From contig JAHBZH010000001.1 of the NCBI GenBank assembly GCA_019635535.1, forward strand, positions 441,001-505,000: a DNA stretch of 64,000 bases, given 5' to 3'. A program made the translations under genes and the position numbers. This DNA is from Sphingomonas sp. (lineage in GTDB: Bacteria; Pseudomonadota; Alphaproteobacteria; Sphingomonadales; Sphingomonadaceae). This document shows positions 34,247-43,741 of the stretch, in pieces. Under the pieces are notes generated by a model. It was not told the DNA's origin. It did no database searches and saw only the letters and a list, made by a program, of their open reading frames with translations. Each line of letters starts with the position of its first letter. Position 1 is the first letter of the stretch.

Positions 34247-36761
34247 GCTTTAGCTCCGCGAGTGCGGCGAAGGCATGACCCTTTCCCGGCGGCCTGCCGC
34301 GCGGCGAACGCGGGCGCTCCCGCCCGCGCCAGACCCAGCCGGGGCCTTCCTCCGGTGCGTCCGTCACCTCCCGGAAGCCGAGATCGCGCATCAGCCGGGC
34401 CAACGCCTCGGGCTTCAGACCCAGCGAGGTGACGAAGGCGCTGTTGACCGGCGGGCGATTGCCACCGTGACGCGCCTCATGCGCCTGGCGCGCGATCCGC
34501 TCGGCCATGTCCACCCGGATCCATTGCGGGCCGGCGGCACGGAAGCCGAGCCGCGCTTCGCCGTTCGGCTTGCCTTCCAGCGGAAACACCACGGCGGAGA
34601 CGGGCGGCAGCGCCGGCATCGGTGCATCGGCCGCGGCGGCGCGCAAGGCGGCGCGCCAGCGCATCGCGTCCGGCTTCAGCGCGGCGGGCATGAAGAGGTC
34701 GAGCGCACCGATCCGCACGCCGAGCGCGGTGACGGCGCGGCGCTGCTCCTTGTCGAGCGCGCCCAGCGCCCCGGCCACCGCATCGCGCGTCACGATTCCG
34801 CCCTCGTCCACCAGCAAGGCCAGCAGTGCCCGGGCCGGCGCCGGCGTAGCGGGGTTCTGCGCGGCATGGCCGGCGGCGCGGAGCGGCCCCAACACCGTCT
34901 CGACCTGGTCGCGCAGCCAATATTTCAGCCTTAAAATAACTGACTCGCGGCCCTGCGGCGAAACGCTGTCGATGCGCCGGTCGAGATGGACGCGGGGGCT
35001 GAGCAGATTCTTGCCCGGGCCGAGCCGCGCCACCTCATGCCCGCGCCACAGAACCGTGACCGGCCGACCCGCCTCGGTGCCCAATGCGAAATGATCGTCC
35101 GTGTCGGCGACCAGAGCGGCGGCACGCTTCTCATATTCGCCGGCGAGACGGCGCTCGGCGGTGGCGAGCAGCATCTTGCGGTCGGCATGACGGGCGGCTG
35201 GATCCACCTCGAAGGCGAAGCCGTTCAGCCGGCCGATCGCATAGGTGCCGACGCTGACCTCGCCTTCGGCGTCGATCTCGACCGGGAAGGCGCCCGCCCC
35301 GGCCTTGCCGAGATCGCGCATCAGCACGGCGGTGCGCCGGTCGACGAAGCGCTGGGTCAGCCGCTCGTGCAACGCATCGGACAGCTTCTCCTCGACCGCC
35401 ATGGCGCGCTCCGCCATCTGCGCCGGCGCGGCCAGCCAGTCCGGGCGGTGCGCGACATAGGCCCAGGTCCGCACGCCGGCGAGCCGATCGGCGAGCGTCT
35501 CGATATCGCCCTGCACATTGTCGAGCTTGGCGACCTCGCTGGCGAACCAGTCCGGCGGGATGTGGCCGTCGCCCTCGCTCAGATGGCCGAAGAGGCGCGC
35601 GACCAGCCGGGCATGATGCTCCGGCCCGGTCTTGCGGAAATCGGGCAGGCCGCAAGCGGCCCACAGGCGGCGGACCAGATCGGGCGTGGTGGCGCGCGCC
35701 GCGACCGGGTCGGCGGACAGCAGCTTCAGCACCGCCAGGTCCTCCGCCTCGGGCGCGGCGCGCAGGCCGCGGATCACCGGGCGGCGCTCCAGCGAGCGGA
35801 TCAGCGGCGCGACCCCGCGAAAATCCAGCTCGCTCTCGCGCCAGTAGAGGAAATCGAGCGGCTGGAAGCGATGCTCCTCGATCGCCTCGATCTCCTCGGG
35901 ACGGAATTCGGCGGCATCCTCGCCCTCGAACGTCAGCGAGCCGAACGTGCCGTCGCGCTGGTGACGGCCGGCGCGGCCGGCGATTTGCGCCATCTCCGCA
36001 ACGGTGAGCCGGCGGCGGCGCTGTCCGTCGAACTTGGCGAGTCCGGCGAAGGCGACATGGGCGACGTCCATGTTGAGGCCCATGCCGATCGCGTCGGTGG
36101 CGACGAGATAATCGACCTCGCCCGCCTGATACATGGCGACCTGCGCATTGCGGGTGCGGGGGCTCAATGCCCCCATCACCACCGCCGCGCCGCCGCGCAT
36201 CCGGCGCAGCATCTCGGCGACCGCATAGACCTGCTCGGCCGAGAAGGCGACGATCGCCGAGCGCGGCGGCAGGCGGGACAGCTTGGTCGCGCCGGCATAG
36301 GACAGGGTCGAAAAGCGCGGCCGGGTGACGATCTCCGCCTCCGGCAACAGCGCGCGGACCATCGGCTTCAGGCTTTCCGAACCCAGGATCATCGTCTCCT
36401 CGCGACCGCGCGCATGGAGCATGCGATCGGTGAAGACATGGCCCCGCTCAGGGTCGATGCCGAGCTGAGCCTCGTCGAACGCGACGAAGGCGAAATCGCC
36501 GTTTGTCGGCATGCTCTCCGCGGTGCACAGGAACCAGCGCGCGTCCTTGGGCAGGATCTTCTCCTCGCCGGTCAGCAATGCGACCTGGTTCGGCCCCTTC
36601 ATGGCCACCACCCGGTCGTAAACCTCTCGCGCCAGCAAGCGCAGCGGAAAGCCCATCAGGCCGGAGGAATGCGCGCACATCCGCTCGACGGCGAGGTGAG
36701 TCTTGCCGGTATTGGTCGGCCCGAGAATGGCCTTGAGCGGCGCGCGGGCGAACGTGGACAT
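34239..36761 (-). CDS. SUV3-like DEAD/DEAH-box RNA helicase
   Basis: An 840-residue helicase related to mitochondrial SUV3. Motif I is GPTNTGKT at 14-21, motif II is FDEAQL, motif V is ATDAIGMGLNMDV and motif VI is QIAGRAGR. A long C-terminal half covers the SUV3-type helical domain and an extended arginine-rich end (WRGRERPRSPRGRP). In mitochondria SUV3 works with PNPase in RNA decay; a comparable RNA role is likely here but not shown. The ATG at 36761 begins at the family N-terminus; a longer upstream reading is not conserved in kind. Confidence 0.92.
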   Translation of the reverse strand: MSTFARAPLKAILGPTNTGKTHLAVERMCAHSSGLMGFPLRLLAREVYDRVVAMKGPNQVALLTGEEKILPKDARWFLCTAESMPTNGDFAFVAFDEAQLGIDPERGHVFTDRMLHARGREETMILGSESLKPMVRALLPEAEIVTRPRFSTLSYAGATKLSRLPPRSAIVAFSAEQVYAVAEMLRRMRGGAAVVMGALSPRTRNAQVAMYQAGEVDYLVATDAIGMGLNMDVAHVAFAGLAKFDGQRRRRLTVAEMAQIAGRAGRHQRDGTFGSLTFEGEDAAEFRPEEIEAIEEHRFQPLDFLYWRESELDFRGVAPLIRSLERRPVIRGLRAAPEAEDLAVLKLLSADPVAARATTPDLVRRLWAACGLPDFRKTGPEHHARLVARLFGHLSEGDGHIPPDWFASEVAKLDNVQGDIETLADRLAGVRTWAYVAHRPDWLAAPAQMAERAMAVEEKLSDALHERLTQRFVDRRTAVLMRDLGKAGAGAFPVEIDAEGEVSVGTYAIGRLNGFAFEVDPAARHADRKMLLATAERRLAGEYEKRAAALVADTDDHFALGTEAGRPVTVLWRGHEVARLGPGKNLLSPRVHLDRRIDSVSPQGRESVILRLKYWLRDQVETVLGPLRAAGHAAQNPATPAPARALLALLVDEGGIVTRDAVAGALGALDKEQRRAVTALGVRIGALDLFMPAALKPDAMRWRAALRAAAADAPMPALPPVSAVVFPLEGKPNGEARLGFRAAGPQWIRVDMAERIARQAHEARHGGNRPPVNSAFVTSLGLKPEALARLMRDLGFREVTDAPEEGPGWVWRGRERPRSPRGRPPGKGHAFAALAELKRG

Positions 36762-36973
36762 GGACGGTAGATCGGCCGCCCGTCGGCAAATCGCAACCTT
36801 TTCCGGTGCTTGATGGCCGGACTCGGCTCGTCCGGCAGGCTGGCCGGTTCGTCGCAACAGGGCGGGAGGGGCGAAAGTCGTAATTTGACTTTAACCTCTT
36901 TTCTTCACAACCCTCGCCACTTGCCGAGCGGGGATGCGCGGCAGGGGCAAACGGGCGCGGGGACGGACCAGCC

Positions 36974-38503
36974 TTGTATCGATTCAACGAGATCGTCACC
37001 CAGCCGGGGAGCGGCGCGGCCGCGCTCCGCTCCGGCGACGCGCTCGCACGCCCTGCCTCCGCGCAATTCGGCGCCAGGGTCGCCGATCTCGGTGCGCGCG
37101 TCGGCGATCTCGATCTCGTCGTCGATCTCGGCCAGCGGATCGGCTCGCGCATATGGTGGCGCGGTCTCGTCACCTGCGCCGCGCTCTGCGCCGTCGCCAT
37201 TTCCTTCGCCCCCGATCTCGGCCCCGTCGCCGGCCATTCGCCCGCACCGCTGCCCGACGCCCAATTCGCCGAGGCGCGCACGCTCGCCATCGCGCCGCTC
37301 GCTTATGGCGGCGACACCGGCCGGCGGATGGCGCCGACCGACGCGGTCGAGCCGCTGACCGACACGCCGGAGCGCCCGATCGTCGAGCTGCGTGCCACCC
37401 TGAGCCGCGGCGACGGCCTCGCCCGCGCGCTCGAACGCGCCGGCGTGGGCGCCGCCGAAGCCGCCCAGGTCGCCACCCTGGTCGGCGAGGCCGTCCCGCT
37501 TTCCGACCTGCGCGCCGGCACGGTGCTCGATCTCACGCTCGGCCGCCGCCCGAACCGCACGGTTGCGCGCCCGCTCGACGCGATGGCATTCCGCGCCCGC
37601 TTCGACCTCAGGATCGAGATGGCCCGGGTGGACGGCCAGCTCGTCCTGCGCCCGATCCCGATCGCGGTGGACGAGACGCCGCTGCGTATCCAGGGCCGGG
37701 TCGGTTCGAGCCTCTACCGCTCGGCGCGCGCCGCCGGAGTGCCGGCGCGGATCGTCGAATCCTATATCCGGGCGCTCTCCACCCAGATCGGGGTGCCCTC
37801 CGACCTGCGCTCCGCCGACCGTTTCGACATCATCATCGAGCATCGCCGCGCCGAGACCGGCGAAACCGAAACCGGCCAGCTCCTTTATGCGGGCCTCGAT
37901 CGCTCCTCCAGCCGCGACCTGCAGATGATGCAATGGACCTCCGAAGGCCGTGCTCAATGGTTCGAGGCTTCCGGCGTAGGGCGTCAGCGCGGCGGCATCC
38001 AGCAGCCCGTGCCGGGCCGGATCACGTCCAATTACGGCCTGAGGATGCATCCCATCCTGGGCTATTCGCGCATGCATCGCGGCCTCGATTTCCGCGCATC
38101 CCACGGCACGCCGATCGTCGCGGCGATGGACGGAACGGTCAGCGGCGCCGGCCGCGCGGGCGGCTATGGCCTGCAAGTGCGGCTCAACCATTCGGGCGGG
38201 CTTGCCACGTCCTATTCGCACATGAGCCGGATCGCGGTGTCCCGAGGCGCGCGGGTGCGGCAGGGCCAGGTGATCGGCTATGTCGGCTCGACCGGCCTGT
38301 CGACCGGCCCGCACCTCCATTACGAGATGTATCGGAACGGCCAGACCATCAATCCGCGCTCGGTGCGCTTCACCGAGCGGGCGCAATTGTCCGGCACCGA
38401 ACTGGCGAATTTCCGCGCCCGCCTGCGCACCTTGCTGGCGACCCCGCTGGGCGCCGCGCGGCAGGCCGGGGCCCCGGCCGAAGCCGCGCAAGCCGCGCCC
38501 TGA
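36974..38503 (+). CDS. M23 family peptidoglycan endopeptidase with membrane anchor
   Basis: A 509-residue protein. One transmembrane segment (WRGLVTCAALCAVAISFAPDL, about residues 63-83) puts the bulk in the periplasm. The C-terminal peptidase domain shows HRGLDFRASHGTPIVAAMDG and GPHLHYEMY, the zinc-binding motifs of lysostaphin-like enzymes, so it is likely active. The middle region (SSLYRSARAAGVPARIV) resembles the OapA/LysM-like part of MepM proteins. The only suitable start in frame is a TTG at 36974, after GGACGG. It is divergent from the helicase gene. Confidence 0.9.
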   Translation: MYRFNEIVTQPGSGAAALRSGDALARPASAQFGARVADLGARVGDLDLVVDLGQRIGSRIWWRGLVTCAALCAVAISFAPDLGPVAGHSPAPLPDAQFAEARTLAIAPLAYGGDTGRRMAPTDAVEPLTDTPERPIVELRATLSRGDGLARALERAGVGAAEAAQVATLVGEAVPLSDLRAGTVLDLTLGRRPNRTVARPLDAMAFRARFDLRIEMARVDGQLVLRPIPIAVDETPLRIQGRVGSSLYRSARAAGVPARIVESYIRALSTQIGVPSDLRSADRFDIIIEHRRAETGETETGQLLYAGLDRSSSRDLQMMQWTSEGRAQWFEASGVGRQRGGIQQPVPGRITSNYGLRMHPILGYSRMHRGLDFRASHGTPIVAAMDGTVSGAGRAGGYGLQVRLNHSGGLATSYSHMSRIAVSRGARVRQGQVIGYVGSTGLSTGPHLHYEMYRNGQTINPRSVRFTERAQLSGTELANFRARLRTLLATPLGAARQAGAPAEAAQAAP

Positions 38504-38667
38504 ACCGGAACGTCTCCGCGTCGAAAAATTATTTCCGCGTTCGTGTCGAACCTCGTTCGCCGTGGCGATGAACGATGCGCGTGATGATGTTCGTGAAGGC
38601 GACCGATGACAGCAAGGCCGGCCTCTAGCCTTCACCTGAGATGGCGAAGGCGTGCGGCTGATCGCCT

Positions 38668-40356
38668 TTAGCGGCCCTGCGCGCGCCACCTCTTGACGAC
38701 GCGGCCGACCATCTGATCCTCCTCGCCGCTGTGCCGCCACAGCTCGGAGAAGAGCGGATCGGACGAGGCCGGCCGCCGGTCGCGCTCGAGATCGTCGAAC
38801 GAGACGCGGATCGGAATCGACACGCCTTCGCCGCAGATGATGCATTCGCGGTTGCGCAGCGCCGGGATGACATCCAGGAATCCGCGCGAGCCTTCCGGCA
38901 TGGCGGATTTCACGAACGCCTGGTCCCGGTCGTTGTTGAGGCGCATCGCAACGATCGTGCCGCATTGCGAGAGCACGCCTTCGGCAAGATCGGACGGGCG
39001 CTGCGTGATGAGGCCGAGCGACACGCCGTACTTACGGCCTTCCTTGGCGATCCGCTCCAGTACCTTGCGCACGGCTTGGCCGGTCGAGGTCTTGTCGGAA
39101 GGCACATAGCGGTGCGCCTCCTCGCAGACCAGCAGGACCGGGCGCTGCACCTCGTTGCGCGACCAGATCGCATAATCGAAGACCAGGCGGGAGAGCACCG
39201 CGACGACGACCGAAACGATGTCGGTGGGCACGCCCGACACGTCGATGATCGAGATCGGCTTGCCGTTGGCCGGCAGGCGGAAAATCTTCGAGATGAAGGA
39301 CGACATCGAATCCGCAACGAGCATGCCGGAGAACATGAACTGGTAGCGGGGATCGGACTTCAGCTCGTCGATCTTGCTCTTGAGCCGCATATAGGGCGCC
39401 GTGTCGGTCGCCTTGTTGAGCAGGCCCATGTCGTTGGTGATCGCCGCGGTGAGATCCGACAGCGCATAGGGAATGGGCGAATCCACGGTGAGCTTGTTGA
39501 GTCCTTCGGCCGCGCGGTTCCTGGTACGGGCCTGGAGCAGGCATTTCGCGAGGATGTCCATGTCCTGCTGCCGCTCGGCGCCCTGCGAGGTCAGGATCAC
39601 CTCGCAATGCTCCTCGAAGTTCATCAGCCAGTAGGGCATGGCAAGATTGTCGACGTTGAACAGCTCGCCATTGCCCTTGAACGCGGCCGAATATTCGCCG
39701 TGCGGATCGATCATCACGATATGCCCTTCCGGGCTCGCATCGCAGATCCGGTGCATGATGAGAGCGGCGGAGGTCGATTTGCCGGTGCCGGTCGAGCCGA
39801 GCAGCGCGAAATGCTTGCCGAGCAGCGCATCGACATAGAGCGCGGCCCGGACATCCTTGGTCGGGAAGACGGTGCCGATCTCGATATGGGCGCGTTCGTC
39901 GGCGGCGTACATCTGCTTGAGATCGCTGGCCGTCACCGGATAGGCCTTGCTGCCCGGGATCGGATAGGCGGTGATGCCGCGCTTGAAATTGACCAGCTTG
40001 CCGGTTGCCGGATCCTCGTCTCCCTCGCCCAAAAAATCGATGTCGGCGACGACGACATCCGCCTCGGCATCGGCGACACGCAGCGCGCCGACATTGGCGA
40101 GCAGCCAGCGGCGACCCGACGCGATCTTGATCTGACTGCCGACCTGGCCCGACATGGCGACCGAGGGATCGACATCGCCGGCGACCTCGACGAGCCGGCG
40201 GCCGATCATCTCGACAACCGCACCGCTGCCGGAAATCTCGCTGACCGCGCCGAGCGCCTCATGCTGTGCGTTCAGCCCCATCCGGCCGTTCGGCCGCGGC
40301 GCGGAATCGACATCGTCAGCGGAGGGAAAGCTGTGGAGGTTCATGGAATCGGTCAT
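38668..40356 (-). CDS. HerA-like ATPase (DUF87)
   Basis: A 562-residue hexameric FtsK/HerA-type ATPase. A HAS-barrel-like N-terminal region (residues 30-130) precedes Walker A GSTGTGKS (187-194), the MIDPHGEYSAAF block, and Walker B VLLVCEEAHRYVP, with the TQRPSDLAEGVLSQCGT sensor region near the C-terminus. HerA works with the NurA nuclease in archaea and with Sir2 or nuclease partners in bacterial defence. No such partner lies next to it here, so it is probably the stand-alone form common in alphaproteobacteria. Confidence 0.92.
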   Translation of the reverse strand: MTDSMNLHSFPSADDVDSAPRPNGRMGLNAQHEALGAVSEISGSGAVVEMIGRRLVEVAGDVDPSVAMSGQVGSQIKIASGRRWLLANVGALRVADAEADVVVADIDFLGEGDEDPATGKLVNFKRGITAYPIPGSKAYPVTASDLKQMYAADERAHIEIGTVFPTKDVRAALYVDALLGKHFALLGSTGTGKSTSAALIMHRICDASPEGHIVMIDPHGEYSAAFKGNGELFNVDNLAMPYWLMNFEEHCEVILTSQGAERQQDMDILAKCLLQARTRNRAAEGLNKLTVDSPIPYALSDLTAAITNDMGLLNKATDTAPYMRLKSKIDELKSDPRYQFMFSGMLVADSMSSFISKIFRLPANGKPISIIDVSGVPTDIVSVVVAVLSRLVFDYAIWSRNEVQRPVLLVCEEAHRYVPSDKTSTGQAVRKVLERIAKEGRKYGVSLGLITQRPSDLAEGVLSQCGTIVAMRLNNDRDQAFVKSAMPEGSRGFLDVIPALRNRECIICGEGVSIPIRVSFDDLERDRRPASSDPLFSELWRHSGEEDQMVGRVVKRWRAQGR

Positions 40357-40479
40357 CGCGCCCGGGATCCTTCAGGTCGGTTGTCTCCGACCGCCTTAAC
40401 CGGTCCGGGTAAACAACCGGTTTGCGATCCTGTCTGGAAGGCCGTGAGAGCTTCGCAGAAGCCGCACCGGCCGCAAAAG

Positions 40480-41241
40480 CTAGCGTCGCTGGAACAAAGC
40501 GCTCGCGCCCCAGCCGAGCAGCAGCGACAGGGCGACCGCGACGATGCCGTAGGCAAGCGACCAGCGTTCCGCCGCTTCGGCGATGAAGCGCTCGAAGCCC
40601 AGCTTGTCGATACTGATCTCGCGCACGGCGCCGGCGATGACCCGGCCGTCGCGGATCAGGAAGGTCTCGGCGGTATAGTCGCCGACCGGCACGCGCGCCG
40701 GGATCGAGATGCGGGCGCGGTAGAGCACGCCCTCGCTGATCTCCACACCGTCCGGAATCTCCTGATAAAGCCGGTGACGCCGGCGCAGGTCGATGAAGCC
40801 GCGCTCGAACCGGCGCAAAGTGTCCGAATCGGCGCCGCCGCCTGGCGACAGCTGAAGATTGCCCAGTCCCAGCTCGTAGATCGCCGCCGTGCGCTCGTCG
40901 ACCAGATCGCCGAGCGGGCGCGACGATACGACCGCGTAGAAGCTCGGCGCCGAACGGAAGCGGACGCGATCGACGTTCATCCAGATTCCGGCGACCTTCT
41001 GCTTCTCGCGCACCACGATCGGCTCCATCGGCCCCTTGAGGACAACCGCCACATCCGTGCCCGGCTCCGGCGCGCGCCCGTCCGGGTAGACGATGGCGCC
41101 GAACAGCAGCAGCTCGGCGCCGGTGAAGCTGTAGCGTATCTCGACCTGGCGCTGCGATACGTCCGGCACCAGCCGAGGTTGGGCCTGGCCGAGCAGAAGG
41201 GGCGCCAACAGGGCGAGAAACAGAAGGCGCGGCCGTCTCAC
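40480..41241 (-). CDS. TIGR02186 family protein (TauE-associated)
   Basis: A 253-residue protein with a signal peptide (LLFLALLAPLLLGQAQ) and a single C-terminal membrane helix (SLAYGIVAVALSLLLGWGASA). The periplasmic body matches the TIGR02186 type, which is nearly always found next to a TauE/SafE-type permease. Here its ATG overlaps the end of that permease gene by 4 bases. It probably helps the transporter fold or bind its anionic substrate. The exact role is unknown. Confidence 0.82.
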   Translation of the reverse strand: MRRPRLLFLALLAPLLLGQAQPRLVPDVSQRQVEIRYSFTGAELLLFGAIVYPDGRAPEPGTDVAVVLKGPMEPIVVREKQKVAGIWMNVDRVRFRSAPSFYAVVSSRPLGDLVDERTAAIYELGLGNLQLSPGGGADSDTLRRFERGFIDLRRRHRLYQEIPDGVEISEGVLYRARISIPARVPVGDYTAETFLIRDGRVIAGAVREISIDKLGFERFIAEAAERWSLAYGIVAVALSLLLGWGASALFQRR

Positions 41242-42152
41242 AGCATCTGTACCGTATAGATTTCCTCGGGCTGCCAGCCGAGCTGGAGCGCCATCCTCAG
41301 CGCGACGCCGAGCACGACGATGGCGAGAATCATGCGCAGCAGCTCCGGCTTCATCGCCTGGGCGAAGCGCGCGCCATATTGCGCACCGATCACCGAGCCG
41401 AGCAGCAGCAGGCCGGCAAGCACGATGTCCACCGACCGGGTGGTGGTGGCATGGACAAGCGTGGTGACGGCGGTGACGAACAGGATCTGGAGCAGCGAGG
41501 TGCCCACCACCACCGCCGCCGACATGCCGAGCAAATAGATCATCGCCGGCACCATGATGAAGCCGCCGCCGATGCCGAGCAAAACGGTCAGAACCCCGGA
41601 GATGAAGCCGAGCGCCAACGGCGCGAGCGGTGAGATATAGAGGCCCGAGCGATAGAAGCGCCAGCGCATCGGCAGCATCGCGATCAGCGGATTGTGCCGA
41701 CGCGCCGGACGATCTTCCCCGGTTCGGGAGGATAGAATGCCAAGCGCGGTGGCCGCCTCTCTGGCCATCATCAGCCCGATGCTGCCGAGCAACAGGACGT
41801 AGAGGATCGAGATCACCGTATCGATCTGCCCGCCCTGCTGGAGCAGGCGGAAGACGAAGCCGCCGGCGAGCGAGCCGAGCACGCCGCCCGCGATGATCAC
41901 CGCGCCCATCTGGACATCGACGCCGCGCCGCCGGCGATGGGCGAGCACGCCGGATATGCTGGTGCCGGTGATCTGGGTGGTGGCCGAAGCGACCGCGACC
42001 GCCGGCGGGATGCCGTAAAAGATCAGGATCGGCGTGGTCAGGAAGCCTCCGCCCACGCCCACCATGCCGGTCAACAGGCCGACCAGCCCGCCCAGGCCGA
42101 TGATGACCAAAGCGTTCACCGAGAGGCCAGCGATCGGCAGATAGATGTCCAT
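41238..42152 (-). CDS. sulfite exporter TauE/SafE family protein
   Basis: A 304-residue permease with about eight hydrophobic helices in two related halves. VGLLTGMVGVGGGFLTTPILIFYGIPP is the first-repeat signature, and GVLTVLLGIGGGFIMVPAMIYLLG is the second. Family members export sulfite, sulfoacetate or other organic anions. It starts the two-gene transcript with the TIGR02186 gene. The substrate here is inferred from the family only. Confidence 0.9.
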   Translation of the reverse strand: MDIYLPIAGLSVNALVIIGLGGLVGLLTGMVGVGGGFLTTPILIFYGIPPAVAVASATTQITGTSISGVLAHRRRRGVDVQMGAVIIAGGVLGSLAGGFVFRLLQQGGQIDTVISILYVLLLGSIGLMMAREAATALGILSSRTGEDRPARRHNPLIAMLPMRWRFYRSGLYISPLAPLALGFISGVLTVLLGIGGGFIMVPAMIYLLGMSAAVVVGTSLLQILFVTAVTTLVHATTTRSVDIVLAGLLLLGSVIGAQYGARFAQAMKPELLRMILAIVVLGVALRMALQLGWQPEEIYTVQML

Positions 42153-42187
42153 GGGGCGCCGACCCTAGACCAATATCGATGCCGGCG

Positions 42188-43684
42188 TCACGCTCCGGGC
42201 GCGTCGGGCGCGAGCCATTGCAGACGTATCGCGTCGCCCAGCGCCGCGCCTTCGTCGCGAGCCGTCACCCCGACCTCGGCAAAGGCCGCGATTACGGTCT
42301 CGCGCGCCTCGGCATTGCCGCCGGAAACGCCTACCGGGAGGCGCAACCGGCGGGCGGCCCAGATCGCCGCCGTCAGCGCCCGCGCGCCGGCTTCGTCGGG
42401 AGCTTCGTCCGCGATCGCAATCTGCGGCAGAGCCGCCGGCGGCGGCGTGAAGGCGAGCGACCAGCCTTCCAGGCCGCGCGTCGCCCGCTCGACGAGCGCA
42501 TGATAGGTCTCGATCGAGGCACCGGGTAGGGCCGCCATGGTCACCGCCGCGCGCTTGCCGGTCTCATCCATCACGATGGATTCCGGCGCGACCCCGGCCA
42601 GCAGAGCGATCCGGTCGCGCAGATCGGCGCCGAGGCGGCGGCGGTCCTCGCCTGCCTGCGCCCGGGCGAGCTGCGCCGATTCGCCCGCGCCGGGCCGGTT
42701 GCCGACGAGCACCTGATCGACGCGCAAGTCGATCGGCCGCCCGGTAAGGCGCTGTGCCGCGCGTGCCGCTTGTGCGCTCGCCTGTTCGGACAAAGCGGGG
42801 GTGAGCACCACCGCCCGCACGATTACCGGCGTTCCCGTATAATCGATGTCGATCTGGCTGATCCGCGAACCGTTCGGAAAGGGCGTCAGCACCGCATCGC
42901 GGATCTGACGGGAGGCCACTGTCTCCCATGCGATCTTGTGAAGCGCGACCCCCAGCGGAACGGCGAGCGCGATCATCACGGCGGTCAGCACAAATCCCTG
43001 CAATTGCGTCTGCTTCGGCGACAGGTGGGCGCCGAAGCCGTAGAGCCGGACGAACAGGGCGATCGTCGCCGCCATCGCGATCAGGTTGGTGAAGAACAGT
43101 AAGGCGGCGCCGCCGGCCGCCGTCCAGTTCCAGGTCGCCATGCCGAAGCCGACCACGGCCAACGGCGGCATCAGGGCGATCGCGATGGCAACGCCGACCA
43201 CGGTGCTCCCCATGCCGCGGATCAGGCCATAGGCGCCGGCCAGCGCGGACAGGATGGCAACGAGCAGATCGAACAGGTTGGGCCTGGTGCGCATCGCGAT
43301 CTCGGCCGTCACCGTCTGAAGCGGCGACATCATCACGAAGATGGCCGAAAAGAGGATGGCGATGACCGAACCCAGCGCGAGCGCGAAGGCGGCGCGGCGC
43401 ACCTCGATAAAATCGAACGTCGCGAGGCCGAAGCCGAGCCCGACGATCGGCATCATCAAGGGAGAGATCAGCATGGCGCCGATCAGCACCGCCGAAGACG
43501 GCAACAGCAAACCGAGTATCGACATCGCGGCGGAGATCAGGATCATGAAGCAATAGCGCGCGCTCCAGCCGGATTCTTCCGCGACCCGGCGCACCACGTC
43601 TTCATGATCGACTTCGGCGATCACCGTTCGTCGCCACCACGCCCAGAGCCGGTTGCTCAGGATTCCGTGCGCTTCGACGGCCAT
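42188..43684 (-). CDS. DUF389 (TIGR00341) membrane protein
   Basis: A 498-residue protein. The first 250 residues hold about six transmembrane helices with the family hallmark SSAVLIGAMLISPLMMPIVGLG and later GVAIAIALMPPLAVVGFG. The rest is a soluble domain, partly cytoplasmic or periplasmic, with repeated alanine and arginine stretches. Members have no settled function, though some are linked to stress or polysaccharide loci. GGAG upstream supports the ATG at 43684. It is oriented like the NfrB-type genes upstream of it. Confidence 0.85.
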   Translation of the reverse strand: MAVEAHGILSNRLWAWWRRTVIAEVDHEDVVRRVAEESGWSARYCFMILISAAMSILGLLLPSSAVLIGAMLISPLMMPIVGLGFGLATFDFIEVRRAAFALALGSVIAILFSAIFVMMSPLQTVTAEIAMRTRPNLFDLLVAILSALAGAYGLIRGMGSTVVGVAIAIALMPPLAVVGFGMATWNWTAAGGAALLFFTNLIAMAATIALFVRLYGFGAHLSPKQTQLQGFVLTAVMIALAVPLGVALHKIAWETVASRQIRDAVLTPFPNGSRISQIDIDYTGTPVIVRAVVLTPALSEQASAQAARAAQRLTGRPIDLRVDQVLVGNRPGAGESAQLARAQAGEDRRRLGADLRDRIALLAGVAPESIVMDETGKRAAVTMAALPGASIETYHALVERATRGLEGWSLAFTPPPAALPQIAIADEAPDEAGARALTAAIWAARRLRLPVGVSGGNAEARETVIAAFAEVGVTARDEGAALGDAIRLQWLAPDAPGA

Positions 43685-43741
43685 GGGTCACTCCTCACGA
43701 TGCTCGTCCGGCTTTCCCCCCAAACGAAACGTGCGGCAAGA

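Noticed and set aside
38504..38667. Hairpin near 38.63 kb as a shared terminator for the M23 and HerA-like genes
   Set aside because: The stem has a mismatch and no T run follows on either strand.
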